Shown: piece by piece, positions 38,638 through 50,380 of the stretch
Layout: each line of letters begins with the position of its first letter
How positions within the stretch are numbered: position 1 is the first letter of the stretch
Origin: Owenia fusiformis
Taxonomy: Eukaryota > Annelida > Polychaeta > Sabellida > Oweniidae
Reading direction: 5' to 3'
Length of the DNA: 64,000 nt
Assembly (NCBI GenBank): GCA_903813345.2
Contig: CAIIXF020000008.1
Location: 27,386,822-27,450,821 of the forward strand
Translations under genes and position numbers: made by a program
Notes under the pieces: model-generated
The model's database searches: none
Seen by the model: only the letters and a program-made list of their open reading frames with translations
Told to the model about the DNA's origin: nothing

Positions 38638-40046
38638 AGAATACACGACCGAGAAAAAACGATTGATTTGAAAATGTCTAATCAAAAACACCAGATCAAT
38701 CGTTTATATCAGTCTTCTCAAAATACTATAAAAGTTTTCAATTTTAAGAGTAAAATTTTACAAATAATGTCTAGAAATAATAAATAAGAAGACTACTGTG
38801 ATAAAAAGAACGTTTGATTTGGTATGTACAAATCGTCTGGAAAAGAGCTCATATCGAGTGAAATGCCCAATAAATGAATACTCGAGGTCGTTGATTTACA
38901 AAAATAGTTTGAATTACTCCTTCCTTTGTTATTGGCTACGTTAGATATTTTGTTTATTATACATGTTGTGTTCCTATTTTTACACATTAGTTAAAAAACA
39001 CTAGCCGATTCCGGCCACTTCGGGATTTTTAACGTGGTACTTTTATATATAAAATCTCAGGTATTTATGACCTTGAAGGAACCAATTGCAAAACAAACGA
39101 TTAGAGAAGAGGTTCTAATCAATCCCCTGGTCGAAATATTCAAAAAATCTTTGGTGCATTTTTACACAAATTAACGTATGTATGTGGTCACAACAGAATA
39201 CGCAAGCGTTTTAGGTTGAACAAGGTTGAGCAAGGATCATTACGTGCGATTTTCGTGTCTTCCAGGACTTTCGATTATCGCATCTAATTGTGTTGTTTTT
39301 CTAGCAGCATTACATCCGTGCATTTCAGTACAGAACGCCGACGTACATTCACATTGAATTAGGTTCTGTAACATCAATCACAAACGTTAGATATAAAACA
39401 AAGTCAAAGTGAGTTGAGTCAATCACGATAGAACTTCAATATTCAGAAAGGACAAACAGAGACAGGGTCCATCATGAGATATCATGGCCTTCTATCAGCT
39501 TCAAACTAGTATGCATTCTGATACTCATCACATCTTTATGTCATCTGCCATCATGATATCTCATGATGTCATATTTCTGGTTGAAGACCAAACAAAGCCC
39601 CGGATGTCGTGTCGTTTATCGTTTCGTTTGGTACACAACTAAGCCCCGGGTATTAAATAAGCCCTTGGTTGAAGACAGAAAGATGTGATCAGTATCAGAA
39701 TGGATCGACAGGGTCAGTCATCCTTTGTTCAAGGGTATTTCAATACTTTCAATAGCAGCGTATTTAAATGCAGACGACCTGTAGACCCTTATCTCAGTTT
39801 TAGTGTTATTTGGCTTAATGCTCATAGTCTCTATTTCTAAGGTTTGTTTACCAAAATGAAAACAAATTGTAGTGCCGTCTCTATTCCTTAGTTTTATATA
39901 CCTAAATGATTGCAGTCGCTCCAAGTCTCGATTACTTAAAGTTTCATTTTCATTTATTTTGATGTAAACGTAATTACTAAAAGTACCAAAGACCTGGGTA
40001 GCCTAAATAGTTCACGCTAGTAGAGTATGGATGCAACATTCTTTTT

Positions 40047-40155
40047 ACAAGGCGTTAACTACCTGCCATTTGTTGCAGATACAGACCGCCGAAAACCAAC
40101 CGCCGAACATCGTCCACAAAAATGGAACATATGTCACCACGTGGCGGTGACATGA
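40047..40155. mobile_element. Small element of the ATGTCACCACC family, copy C
   Basis: Core ACCAACCGCCGAACATCGTC followed by CACAAAA, with right end ATATGTCACCACGTGGCGGT and GACAT. The left end is more diverged than in copies A and B. Confidence 0.65.
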
Positions 40156-42225
40156 AAACGAACAAAAATATCCAAAAGGTGCCTAGTTGATAAAATCTAC
40201 CAGAAACTGGATTTCGTTGCAAACTGCAGTACAGCGTCCACAAACTCGGGACAGTTCTAGAAATTCGAGGTTATGGTGCCCTTTGACAGTTAATACCACC
40301 TTATCTAATCTCATCACTATTGTATCATTTTTCATGATGCGCTTCTCGCTTAATCTATGAAGGTGAACTTGTCCTCAACGAGCTTTAAAAACATCTAACA
40401 AATGAAGGTAGGGCTGAGTTGACTTTTACGTTTCAACGTTAACTTTTCCGTAACTTCAACTTTTCAAAAAAACTATTTCCCGTTCACAAATCGAAAATGG
40501 CAAACTAATACCCCAATATATTGAGAAACTTCAACGTGGTTAATACGAATCACATTCCTGACGAGAAAGGGATATTAAGCCCAAAGAAAAAGTATTCCTA
40601 ATCATAGCTCAAACGAAGCCAATTAAGTTAGCGATATGGGTAAGATGAAATATCAAAAATAGAGTTACGCCACAATTGAAAAGGCAATTCATTTAATTTA
40701 CGAGTATAATTGGATGTAAAATAGCAAAAAGGCTCCTTAATTAATGCTATAATTGCAACTGGTGATATGAATAATGTATAAAATGATGTCAATATGGGTT
40801 GTTGACGGGCCACCACGAGGTCGCGGTAGCACACTCAAAGAACATCTCCACTTTAATTAGTTGATTGCTGAGGTGCTCACATCGACCTTAGGGAAGATAT
40901 GTTTTTCACTTGGGACTGAAGCTTTTTAAAGGGACCCAACACCTTACAAAACTTCTTAACGGAGAGGAATAAGGGAAAATGCTTGCCGGTTTCTGAATCT
41001 GTGTATTTTTTAATGATTTTTCACCGTTTTAGAATTTCAATTTTTTTCCTTTGAAAAAATGAGATTTGCATTGTTTTCCAATTAGAAAAATGAGTAAACA
41101 TGAATAGCTCGAAATCTAACGGTGAGATTTTGTTTTAAAAAATCATGGATATCAAGGCTAAATATAGCTATACAGTAAACATAAAAAAGCAATGCTTGGA
41201 CTCTTCATATTCACACAAAAAATTAATTAGTAAATGAGGTTTGATATTTGTGAGAATAAGTTGTACGAGGTGCAATGTTCTACAAACACCAGACTACAGG
41301 GTGGATTAGGATCAATGACACACATGAAAATTAATTTAAAAATATTTCATGATAATTATCTCAAACAAAAGCAGTTAGCGAAGGATACGTTTCATTACAC
41401 TCAATAAATAGTTATCACTTTTGACTATATATACATATCTCATGGGAATGTATTTCCATCTGCTCAAGATATCATATTTTAGCTTCGAAAATCACAATCG
41501 TTGGATAATACATTTGTCTCAGAATGATAGGCCACGCTGTAGCAATGTAGCTATCACTTGAAGTGGACCCTTGAGAATAATTAACTTACTTTCAAATTGG
41601 TCTTGCTTTTGTGGTGTATGTGGCTTTTTAGCAAATCTGCCACGCTCATTTTTTTCCAGAACCATCTTGTTCACATGTATCACTAGGCTATACGCGCATG
41701 TATTGACATATGACATAGAAATACATATAAATTATATATTGCACCTGTATTTACTTACATGGGAATATTCCCTTTGGAAAAATGCAAATGCATGAACATA
41801 TATTTTCATCTTATATATGACTTCAAGCTAACATATTATTTCATATTTATATTTTCATAGTTAGTCTAACATAAATAATAGATCCATGAGAACAATATTC
41901 TTTGTTTTCTTAAAAATTGATGGGTTTACTGTGAATTCAATAAATTACAATTTGCAAGGGATAAGTATACTGTATGACCTTAGTTGCAAAGTACTGTTTA
42001 TATATGCAGCTTAATAGCATAAAATATGTTGAATGAAGCATATGGTGCGGATTAGTCGTGTGACACACAAACTGACCAATACATGAGGGTATTAGCTACT
42101 TTTCACATAAACCAAAGGAGGACAACTGCTTTTATTTCAACTGGGAGCTTACCTCCACACGACTGATCATGTGACTATGGTGGTGGGTCCCTTTAAATAG
42201 GCGTATTTGTACATATTGGGTTATA

Positions 42226-42843
42226 CAGGGTGGGCCAAAAAACGCCACTTTTTTTCAAGACACTGTAACTTTTTTATTTTCCAACCTACATACCGCAAAC
42301 TTTGCAGTTATATAGTGCCAGGGGTTCTTAGTAATAATATAATGTAACAAGTTCTTCAACTTGGATTATATTTGATCTAAAAGAGGAGTTCAATTGGTCC
42401 GCCACCCTATTTGATGATAGATTTTTGTTTTAGTCGCCTTGCTGATATAGCAGTATCAATGGAATGTTAGCTAAATTTTTTTCAACATGTCTTAATTGCC
42501 AGCTTTAGTTGAGCAATTTATTAGATCGGGTGCCTTCATAAAATCTCCTGGGGACCTTCCCAAACTCTATACTTACTTGGGTTTGCATCAGGACTATTAG
42601 CTTGGCGGTCATCAGGCCATATCAGTTCAGGAACATTTTGCAAATTATGCTTATTTCTCATGGCACACCACATGTTTAAGTGAGACGCTGGTGACATATT
42701 TTATTCAAGTAAAAGTGGACAATTCATGATCCATGGCTAGATAACATCTTCAAGTTTCATTTGGTATGCAAATTATGATTTTGTACCAAAAATTAAAAAG
42801 GTTATAGCATTTTGAAAAAAGTGGCGTTTTTTGGCCCACCCTG
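42226..42843. mobile_element. Non-autonomous DNA element, 30-bp terminal inverted repeats, TA/TATA flanks
   Basis: The left end is CAGGGTGGGCCAAAAAACGC then CACTTTTTT; the right end is its near-perfect complement, GCGTTTTTTGGCCCACCCTG. TATA flanks both sides (42222-42225 and 42844-42847), so the duplication is TA or TATA, consistent with Tc1/mariner-like movement. The interior of 618 bp has no transposase frame. Confidence 0.88.
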
Positions 42844-42847
42844 TATA

Positions 42848-44080
42848 TTGTAGAGTTATGTACTGGGAGGTTTTGGATATTGGGTTTATCCAAAGGGAGA
42901 TATCTACATGAGAAAATATAAGGAAACAAATTTTACCTCTGTGTGTTTGCAGAATGTGAAATACTTTGAAATATGAACAACTGTTAACTTCCGATTAAGA
43001 AATATTGAATAACTTTTGTGAGGGACTGGGTAGCAATTTTAATGATCCTCAACAAATGATACATTTTATGCATCGTTCGGTGTTGTAGAAGCGAATAGTC
43101 GATTTGAAAGTCAAAAAATGAAAATATTCAACTTGTGTACAATGTGGGTTTCTCTGATTTATAGTTCCATTTATCAAATGAAAACAATTATCTTGTCCTA
43201 GCAGGTGCCTCGTTCATAGCGAGTATGATTGCTTTTTCCACATCAAATACCTCATTATAAGTTATCAGAGTTATGTTTGTTCATGACATCGACCATTGTC
43301 CTCGCCCATATTAATGTAACCGTCTCATCATCATTGTCCGTTTGATTTGGATGGCACTTTGCAATGACGCTGTTCGAAAGCGAGCTTCACAAATGTAGCA
43401 TGGCAAACATGATGGTTTAGAACGTTATTTCTTTGAATCCCTTTGAAAATCGAGGTGCTCATTGTTGCGACTATAGAAGTATATTGAAAGACCTTTACAT
43501 CACTGTGGTTCTAAGTGAGCGAAATGAAGTGTTTCCGAAAGGTGTCTAAAAACATATTCATTATACAACTTGTGCTACTGTATCTTGAAAGTCACAACAC
43601 TCATACAGGCAGACTTCTGGCAAGCCTGGGACATTTTTGAGTCTGACAAGATCATATACATCTCATAGATCAATGCGCCCTGCCCTTGAGAACAATACAA
43701 CCTACAGGGGGATATTGGTGTCGCTCGGCATAATCATTGGAGAATGCAAGCTCATTGGTATGGGTTATCTGTCTTTGCCAGAAGCTGAGTCATTTCTGAA
43801 TTGCTTTCATACATATTATCAATGGTATTCAATTTAAACACTTTTGGAATGAAATCATTGGTAAAACATAATGTTACTTTTCCGGAACTTTTGAAATGAC
43901 CATGTTATTTCAAATACAAACTAATGAATAATTATGTATTTGAAAAGTTGCATCTGAAGTCGGAATATATTCAAAATAACCATAAATATCTACCAAATAT
44001 CTTTATAATGTGTTGTTCCTCAGGGTTCAGTATTGAAACTATGATTTAAAGGCCCCGTGTAAAGTTTGAAAACATGTTTT
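42848..44080. other. Non-coding stretch
   Basis: AT-rich, with only short unsupported frames (one of 66 codons at 43637-43837 has no recognisable domain). A phrase GGCCCCGTGTAAAGTTTG near 44052 resembles GGGCCCGTGTAAAGTTTA near 28290, a weak dispersed repeat. Confidence 0.5.
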
Positions 44081-44083
44081 ATC

Positions 44084-44740
44084 ATCTTAAATCAATAAAC
44101 AAATATTTCAGTACGAACTCAAATATATATATATACGAACTCAAATATCCTAGGACGAACTCAAATATTTCTCAATACGAACTCAAATATCCCAATACAA
44201 ACGCAAAAAAAGCTCAACTACGAACTCAAACATCTCAGTACTTTTACGCAGTAGCACGATACAGATATATGTCATATTCCGCAACGAATATGGCATATTC
44301 ACTTACTTTCTGTATTACGTTTTCACCTGCGGTATATGTCATATTCACCTGCGGTATATGGTATATTCCAAAAGTATGACATATTCCACAGGTGAGTATC
44401 GGGTATTCACTGAAATAGAATGTATCGCATATTCACTGCGGAATATCGCATACTCACCTGCGGAATATGCCATATACCGCAGGTGAGCATGTCGAATTCA
44501 AGGTGTCGCAGATATGTCACAAATGGGATTTTCGCGAAAAGTACGTGCCGCAGATTTAAAGTATTTCACAGTATTCACCCGTATCACAAATACCGCGCAA
44601 CCATGGATGTATGCCATATTCCGCGTAACAAGTACGATCTAAAATATGTCACTCAGTGCGAATTCACACATCTCAGTACAAACTAAAACATCTCAGTACA
44701 AACTAAAACAACTCAATAAGAATGCAAATATCTCAACGAA
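44084..44740. repeat. Array of ACGAACTCAAATAT units and GCGGTATATG palindromic motifs
   Basis: 44105-44250 and 44660-44740 contain repeats of TACGAACTCAAATAT / CTCAGTACAAACTAAAACAT, about 17-20 bp apart. Between them (44320-44500) lie inverted copies of CATATTCACCTGCGGTATAT and ATATACCGCAGGTGA. Frames across this block (101 and 88 codons) are low-complexity. Confidence 0.72.
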
Positions 44741-44744
44741 AATC

Positions 44745-46850
44745 AAAAATACCTATAGGCGATTGATAGTAGATACGAGAAGGTATTCTGATAAATAAGG
44801 AGAAAGCATTGCTAAAAAACTCGGTTATCTGAAATTGAGCAAAATAATTTTCGTGATAAAAATTGAATTTCTGCCACTGAGGTAATGTCACTTAGGATTT
44901 GTTCGTGTCTGCTATTTGTCATTATTGACGCAATAAACAGAATTATAAAATTGAAATCCTTACAAATGTCATAGACAAAGACTTTAAATTCAAAGAGCAT
45001 ATTTAATCTGGTGAAACAAGATTCTTGTGTTGTTGGTTTGCGTTTGCTTCAAATTAATATTTCCTAATCTAAACAACACTAGCTTAGTTAACACAACGAT
45101 CATACTCACGACATAGACTCGACAAAATACATGACACAGTAAGTGCTGAAAGTTACCAGTTTGTAATTTATAACTTAATGAAATAACACTATAGCACCCA
45201 AGGGTGCGATCATGAAAACTCTAAATGTATTTCTGACCTGGTCAAAAGAAACCAACAGTCTCAAAAAATTAGTTAAAGTTTCCATTTGGTAATCATCCCA
45301 ACGAACAAAGTTCAGTAGGGATAAAGTAAAGCCCTCCGTCCGTCCGGAAGATGTCTTTCTAAAGGATAGGTTTATTATGCTCAATATAATGAAAGCCAAT
45401 TTAGAGTAGATTGAAACTATTCTATCGTTTTTCTGAGTCGGCCAGGTAAAATTCAAAATGGCCGCATTTCGCAATAATTTTCTGATCTCTTCAAAATATG
45501 GCTGTTTGTAAATATATTCGAATTGAATGAATTTTAGACTAGGTCACAATCATGGTATTAATTTACTGATTCATGCCTTAGAAAATTAAGAACGGTTGCC
45601 GCTAGCAGGAATTTGCAATGACTTAAAAGACATCTTTTCATGATACTAAATAGTGTATTGTTATTACGTCTTTCCTAAATGGTCACCCAAATCCTTAAAT
45701 CGGTGGAAATTCTGATATATCTCTGACGTATGTCCTTAATATCTACCAATTTAATCAACGGTAGAGCAAATGGTAAAATTACATTGTGACATATGCAGAT
45801 TCATGAATGTAGTAAGTACTGTTGGGATTTGCTCCTCAGTAGAGTTGCCGATTTCTAGTTTGATTTGTTTTGATGACTGCGCATGCAACCTGCGTGTTAA
45901 TATGACCTTGAATTGCTAGCAATGAACATGTTGATTTTCTCGATAAACATTGGATTTTTAGCGGCTTAATTAATTGATATGATATTTTTTATTGACATTT
46001 GTCAAAATTGAAAGAATTTTACGAAATGAGAGAAACAACGTTGCATCTTTATAACATTTATGAAGCAACACTTTAAACGTCATATAAATTATATTGTCTC
46101 AGTTCAATATTTTAAATTTAATTTTTTTCTTTATAATTTTTGTAAATTAATTATTATTTTCTAAAATATTTTCATTTTTATTTTCAAGATTCCATCTCCC
46201 TGCAATGATTACTTAAGTCTAGTTTTGTCTAGTCATGTTAGTCGTTTTAATGTTAAAATAATACGCATCACAATTAATAAAAAATACTTTATTTTTTCCA
46301 AGAGTGAATTTGCCTCACACCTCCACTTGTTTAGAAAAAGGAAATGCAATAGACACAATTAATGGTATGAATTCTTATTTTCCATAATAAATTGATGTCT
46401 TCCAGAACAGACATTTATTATCAATTGGAAATGTAATAAACAAGTGATACGACGATTAATTTTATAATTTTTCTTATTCTTCACAATAAATTGTTGCCCA
46501 CCAAGACTGCCGTTAGGTGAGCGTCGATAAAAAGAATGACTGAGAATCATAATTAACCTACCTGATTTCAACAAATAGCCGTGTCAAATATTGTAAAGAA
46601 TATATCCATAATTTCCTCGAACTTCTAATATCTCACAGAATAATCTCAAAATATATTTACTAAAGTCAAAGATGCAAAAAATTACGATGTCGTAAGTGGG
46701 TAATTTGGCAGCTGGCCTGCTTAGCTCTGTGTTGGTGGCGTAATGCAGCCTGAAAGTGGTTCAGTCTGACGTGAAATCGTTATTACCTTATTGCCTTTAG
46801 TATCTAGCTATATGCCCCTTCAACATCACGAACTACCACTCATAGTCTCA
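44745..46850. other. Non-coding stretch
   Basis: No supported gene. The sequence is AT-rich, especially 46080-46300, with short frames that show no domain and no splice-site support. No strong repeat is recognised. Confidence 0.5.
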
Positions 46851-46852
46851 TA

Positions 46853-47717
46853 CACTCCCCTCCATAAGTTTGGCAATCGGAACTTTGTTTTCATTGTATA
46901 GCACATCGAAGCTTTTTAGTGTGTGAATCTTAATTTTGTTCCTTAGTTACACCAAATATTTGGGAAAGGAGTGGTATCGATATGGAGAACTGAATTCAAC
47001 AATGTTTTTCTCTTAAACCAATCATTGAAAACATATTGTAAAAACACGGTATTTTATGTCATGTTGACTGATTGTCAACAATTTAATGCGAAAATTATTT
47101 AGAAATATTTTATATAACTGTTTTTGTAAACATTTTTTGTTTTTTTAGTGCAATTGTTTTTGCTCCTTTCTACCAATTCTTGAGAATGAAATAAAATCTC
47201 TTTCCGAACCTTGTTGGAACAAAATAGCATAATACAACATGTTTTTAGACCTCTCAATATTATGGTTATACAAAGGAATTTTTGGTTGATTTGAAAAAAG
47301 TATTCAAAAAATTCAAACAAAATCCCCTCAATATTGAGAGACCTAAACATGTTGTGTTTATGTCGTTTTGTTCCAATGAGGTTCGGAAAGATGTATCATT
47401 TCACTCTGGAAACATGATACCAAGAACAAAACAAGTGTTTGATGTGTTTTCTAAAAAATATAGATGAAAATATGTGTATGTTTTTCAAATTATATTGTTA
47501 CCATTCAAAAGATGACCATTAAATTGACGGTATATTAAATTTTTAGATTTTTTTTATGACTGGTTTAAGAGTAACGTGTGTTCAAAAAGTTCACCATATC
47601 GATACCATTCCTTTATGGCTTTGATGAATTTTTTTAAATGGCTAAGCATAAAAAACAACAGGCTTTGATGAATGATCCAAAGGGGGGCTCCCGGTTACCA
47701 ACCTTATGGAGGGGAGT
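46853..47717. mobile_element. Foldback DNA element of about 865 bp with CACTCCCCTCCATAAG ends
   Basis: The left end is CACTCCCCTCCATAAGTTTGG; the right end read inward is CACTCCCCTCCATAAGGTTGG, each beside TA. Further in, GGTATCGATATGG near 46972 pairs with CCATATCGATACC near 47594, and AACATGTTTTTAGACCTCTC near 47238 pairs with sequence near 47335. The centre is near 47285. No transposase. A short relative with the same ends lies at 56355-56528. Its right end passes directly into the 82-bp satellite. Confidence 0.8.
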
Positions 47718-48759
47718 GTACCATGTCATATTACTGTTAAATCTAGTTCTACTCGGATATGTGTTCACCTTAATTGTTACCAACCTTATGGAGGGGAGTG
47801 TACCATGTCATATTACTGTTAAATCTAGTTCTACTCGGATATGTGTTCACCCTAATTGTTACCAACATTATGGAGAGGAGTGTACCATGTCATATTACTG
47901 TTAAATCTAGTTCTACTCGGATATGTGTTCACCTTAATTGTTACCAACCTTATGGAGGGGAGTGTACCATGTCATATTACTGTTAAATCTAGTTCTACTC
48001 GGATATGTGTTCACCCTAATTGTTACCAACATTATGGAGAGGAGTGTACCATGTCATATTACTGTTAAATCTAGTTCTACTCGGATATGTGTTCACCTTA
48101 ATTGTTACCAACCTTATGGAGGGGAGTGTACCATGTCATATTACTGTTAAATCTAGTTCTACTCGGATATGTGTTCACCTTAATTGTTACCAACCTTATG
48201 GAGGGGAGTGTACCATGTCACATTACTGTCAAATCGAGTTCTACTCGGATATGTGTTCACCCTAATTGTTACCAACCTTATGGAGGGGAGTGTACCATGT
48301 CACATTACTGTCAATTCGAGTTCTACTCGGACATGTGTTCACCTTAATTGTTACCAACCTTATGGAGGGGAGTGTACCATGTCACATTACTGTCAAATCT
48401 AGTTCTACTCGGACATGTGTTCACCTTAATTGTTACCAACCTTATGGAGGGGAGTGTACCATGTCACATTACTGTCAAATCGAGTTCTACTCGGACATGT
48501 GTTCACCCTAATTGTTACCAACCTTATGGAGGGGAGTGTACCATGTCACATTACTGTCAAATCGAGTTCTACTCGGATATGTGTTCACCCTAATTGTTAC
48601 CAACCTTATGGAGGGGAGTGTACCATGTCACATTACTGTCAAATCGAGTTCTACTCGGATATGTGTTCACCCTAATTGTTACCAACCTTATGGAGGGGAG
48701 TGTACCATGTCACATTACTGTCAAATCTAGTTCTACTCGGATATGTGTCCACCTTAATT
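47694..48759. repeat. 82-bp satellite, 13 copies
   Basis: Thirteen units at exactly 82-bp spacing (starts 47694, 47776 and so on to 48678), each beginning GTTACCAACCTTATGGAGGG. Copies 2-3 and 4-5 form near-identical 164-bp dimers (one variant has ACATTATGGAGAGGAG), indicating recent amplification; copies 7-13 form a second subtype with GTCACATTACTGTCAAAT. Frames of 70-81 codons occur in every unit because three units (246 bp) restore the frame, but they begin at TTG and are not genes. Confidence 0.97.
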
Positions 48760-49096
48760 GTTCATCAAGTTATCGACATACAGGTGTAACAACGCAAATG
48801 TAATTGTAATACTCAGAATGAAGTATACGGCTCCCGAAGGAGAAAGTCCAACGCACAATGCGTTAATAATTTGATATACTGACCTTCATCGGTGTTCAAA
48901 GAAAGAGTATTGAGTCTATTGGTAGAACTTTGATTGAAATTTTTATCCATTCTATTAACATGTAATTAGGTTATAAAATGTCCCATGAATAATGGGAAAA
49001 TAAAGATATTATAATAATTAATTCGAACTTATGAACTGATGAAAAATGACATTTACATGAGAGAGAAATGCCAAAGGGAAAAAAATAATGCAAAAA
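48760..49096. other. Non-coding stretch
   Basis: Follows the satellite. AT-rich, with no frame or repeat that I can support. Confidence 0.5.
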
Positions 49097-49098
49097 AT

Positions 49099-49314
49099 AC
49101 AAGGCGTCTACAAAAAAGTGTACCCAGCTTCAAAGCCAAGATACCAGAATTCTAAGCAATTTTTGGAAGATTCAAAGGTAGCAGTGCAAAGCATAGTTCG
49201 GTGCAGGATAAATAAGGCTTTTTGCTGTTACTTGTATTTTTAAAAAGAATTGCTGAGGGTTCAAGCTAGTTAATTTGGTTTTGAAGTTGGGTATACTTTT
49301 TTGTGGCCGCCCTG
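49099..49314. mobile_element. 216-bp MITE with CARGGCG ends and TA flanks
   Basis: The left end is CAAGGCGTCTACAAAAAAGT followed by GTACCCAGCTTCAAA. The right end read inward is CAGGGCGGCCACAAAAAAGT followed by ATACCCAACTTCAAA. TA lies on both sides (49097-49098, 49315-49316). Non-coding. Confidence 0.85.
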
Positions 49315-49547
49315 TAGTAATATAATACCATAGTCATTACGCATTTTTCCTAACGAAGTCATATTGTTTCATCTGACATAGAAAGGCAGGTGATGTGTTG
49401 GTTGTGTATGTTGTGAGATCGGTTAAGTAATTTATCATTGGAAACAGAGCATCATTGATGTACATACATAATGCAAGTTAAACCTATCTAAGCTAATGGA
49501 ATTGTAGAATAATATGATAATGCCTTTATTTGCTGTTAATAAATCAG

Positions 49548-49862
49548 GCGTCGTTTCATGGACGTTGTAGGTCTGCCATCACGTACATAGTGCACATGCA
49601 ACAACCGACGTCGAACGCCGGTGTGAAAGAAATTATGGTCCCCCGGGGATTATGGTCCCCTTTCTTAACGGCCCTTACTCACCCTGATTGTGTATAAGAT
49701 AATAAGGAAAAGGTCACCATATAAATCAATGGAGAGTAGGACCATACATTAATAGGACCTCCTACCCTTTTACACCGGCCGCCGAACGCCAAAATGCTGA
49801 ACACCGTTCAAAAGAAATTTGGAGACTATATCAACATGTCCCCATTTGCGGTTGTAACATAA
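49548..49862. mobile_element. Diverged element of the ATGTCACCACC family, copy D
   Basis: Contains GGCCGCCGAACGCCAAAATG and, further on, ACATGTCCCCATTTGCGGTT resembling the family's right end. An internal 130-bp block with CCCCGGGGATTATGGTCCCC is not present in the other copies and may be an insertion. Confidence 0.45.
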
Positions 49863-49894
49863 AATCGCAAACAGAACACAATGTATGTTTGTCG

Positions 49895-50380
49895 TACAGA
49901 GTGTCCCCCAAAATGTAACATGAATACAAATGACAGCTTTACAGATAATGCATTTTCTTTAAAAATTCGGAACGTGATAATCCTATATGAGTTAAATACT
50001 GTTTGCTATATTAAACAATCTCTACCCGGGAGTGTTTTTTCTGTGTCAACAAAGTTTTTCTAAAAACAGAGTTTTGCCTTTTCGGTCACCCTGCATGGGC
50101 GAAGCCAGAGGGGTGCGATGGGTGCGATGGATCGCACCCCCTCATGACCAATAAAGATAGAACATTTAGATGGAGGAAAAGAGCTCTAAAATGCTTTTTA
50201 TTTCAAGCTTCTACTCAATTTTGAAGGAAGTTGCATCAATTTTTGTAAAATTCAAAACAAATCTTAAATTTTGCCTTCCTTTTGTCACGATCGCACCCGG
50301 GGGCCCCTGACTGAAAATCGAAAAAAATTGGCGATCGCACCCCACCCCTGACTGAAAGCTGGCTACGCCCCTGCCCTGTA
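49895..50380. mobile_element. TACAG-ended MITE interrupted by a nested element
   Basis: The left end is TACAGAGTGTCCCCCAAAAT. The right end, TTTTCGGTCACCCTG...CCCTGTA, is split by the element at 50094-50373. Removing the insertion and one CCCTG leaves about 200 bp with matching inward-reading ends. Non-coding. Confidence 0.65.
50094..50373. mobile_element. Inverted-repeat element, CA...TG ends, 5-bp duplication CCCTG
   Basis: The ends read inward are CATGGGCGAAGCCAGAGG and CAGGGGCGTAGCCAGC. CCCTG flanks both sides (50089-50093 and 50374-50378). The interior has repeated GGTGCGATGG and GATCGCACCCC. Inserted into the terminal repeat of the MITE at 49895-50380. Confidence 0.85.

Larger units (their letters stand above)
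37995..42223. other. Non-coding stretch upstream of the GPCR
   Basis: No gene-like frame is supported. It holds two copies of the ATGTCACCACC family (38518-38637, 40047-40155) and an inverted pair at about 39514-39540 and 39680-39705 (arms with AAAGATGTGAT and AGTATCAGAATG) around ATGATATCTCATGATG palindromes. Non-coding first exon(s) and the promoter of the GPCR probably lie somewhere to the right of 37995 but cannot be located by eye. Confidence 0.6.

Noticed and set aside
47638-48803. A series of overlapping 70-88 codon plus-strand frames
   Set aside because: They are the 82-bp satellite read repeatedly; three units restore the frame and the apparent starts are TTG, not ATG.
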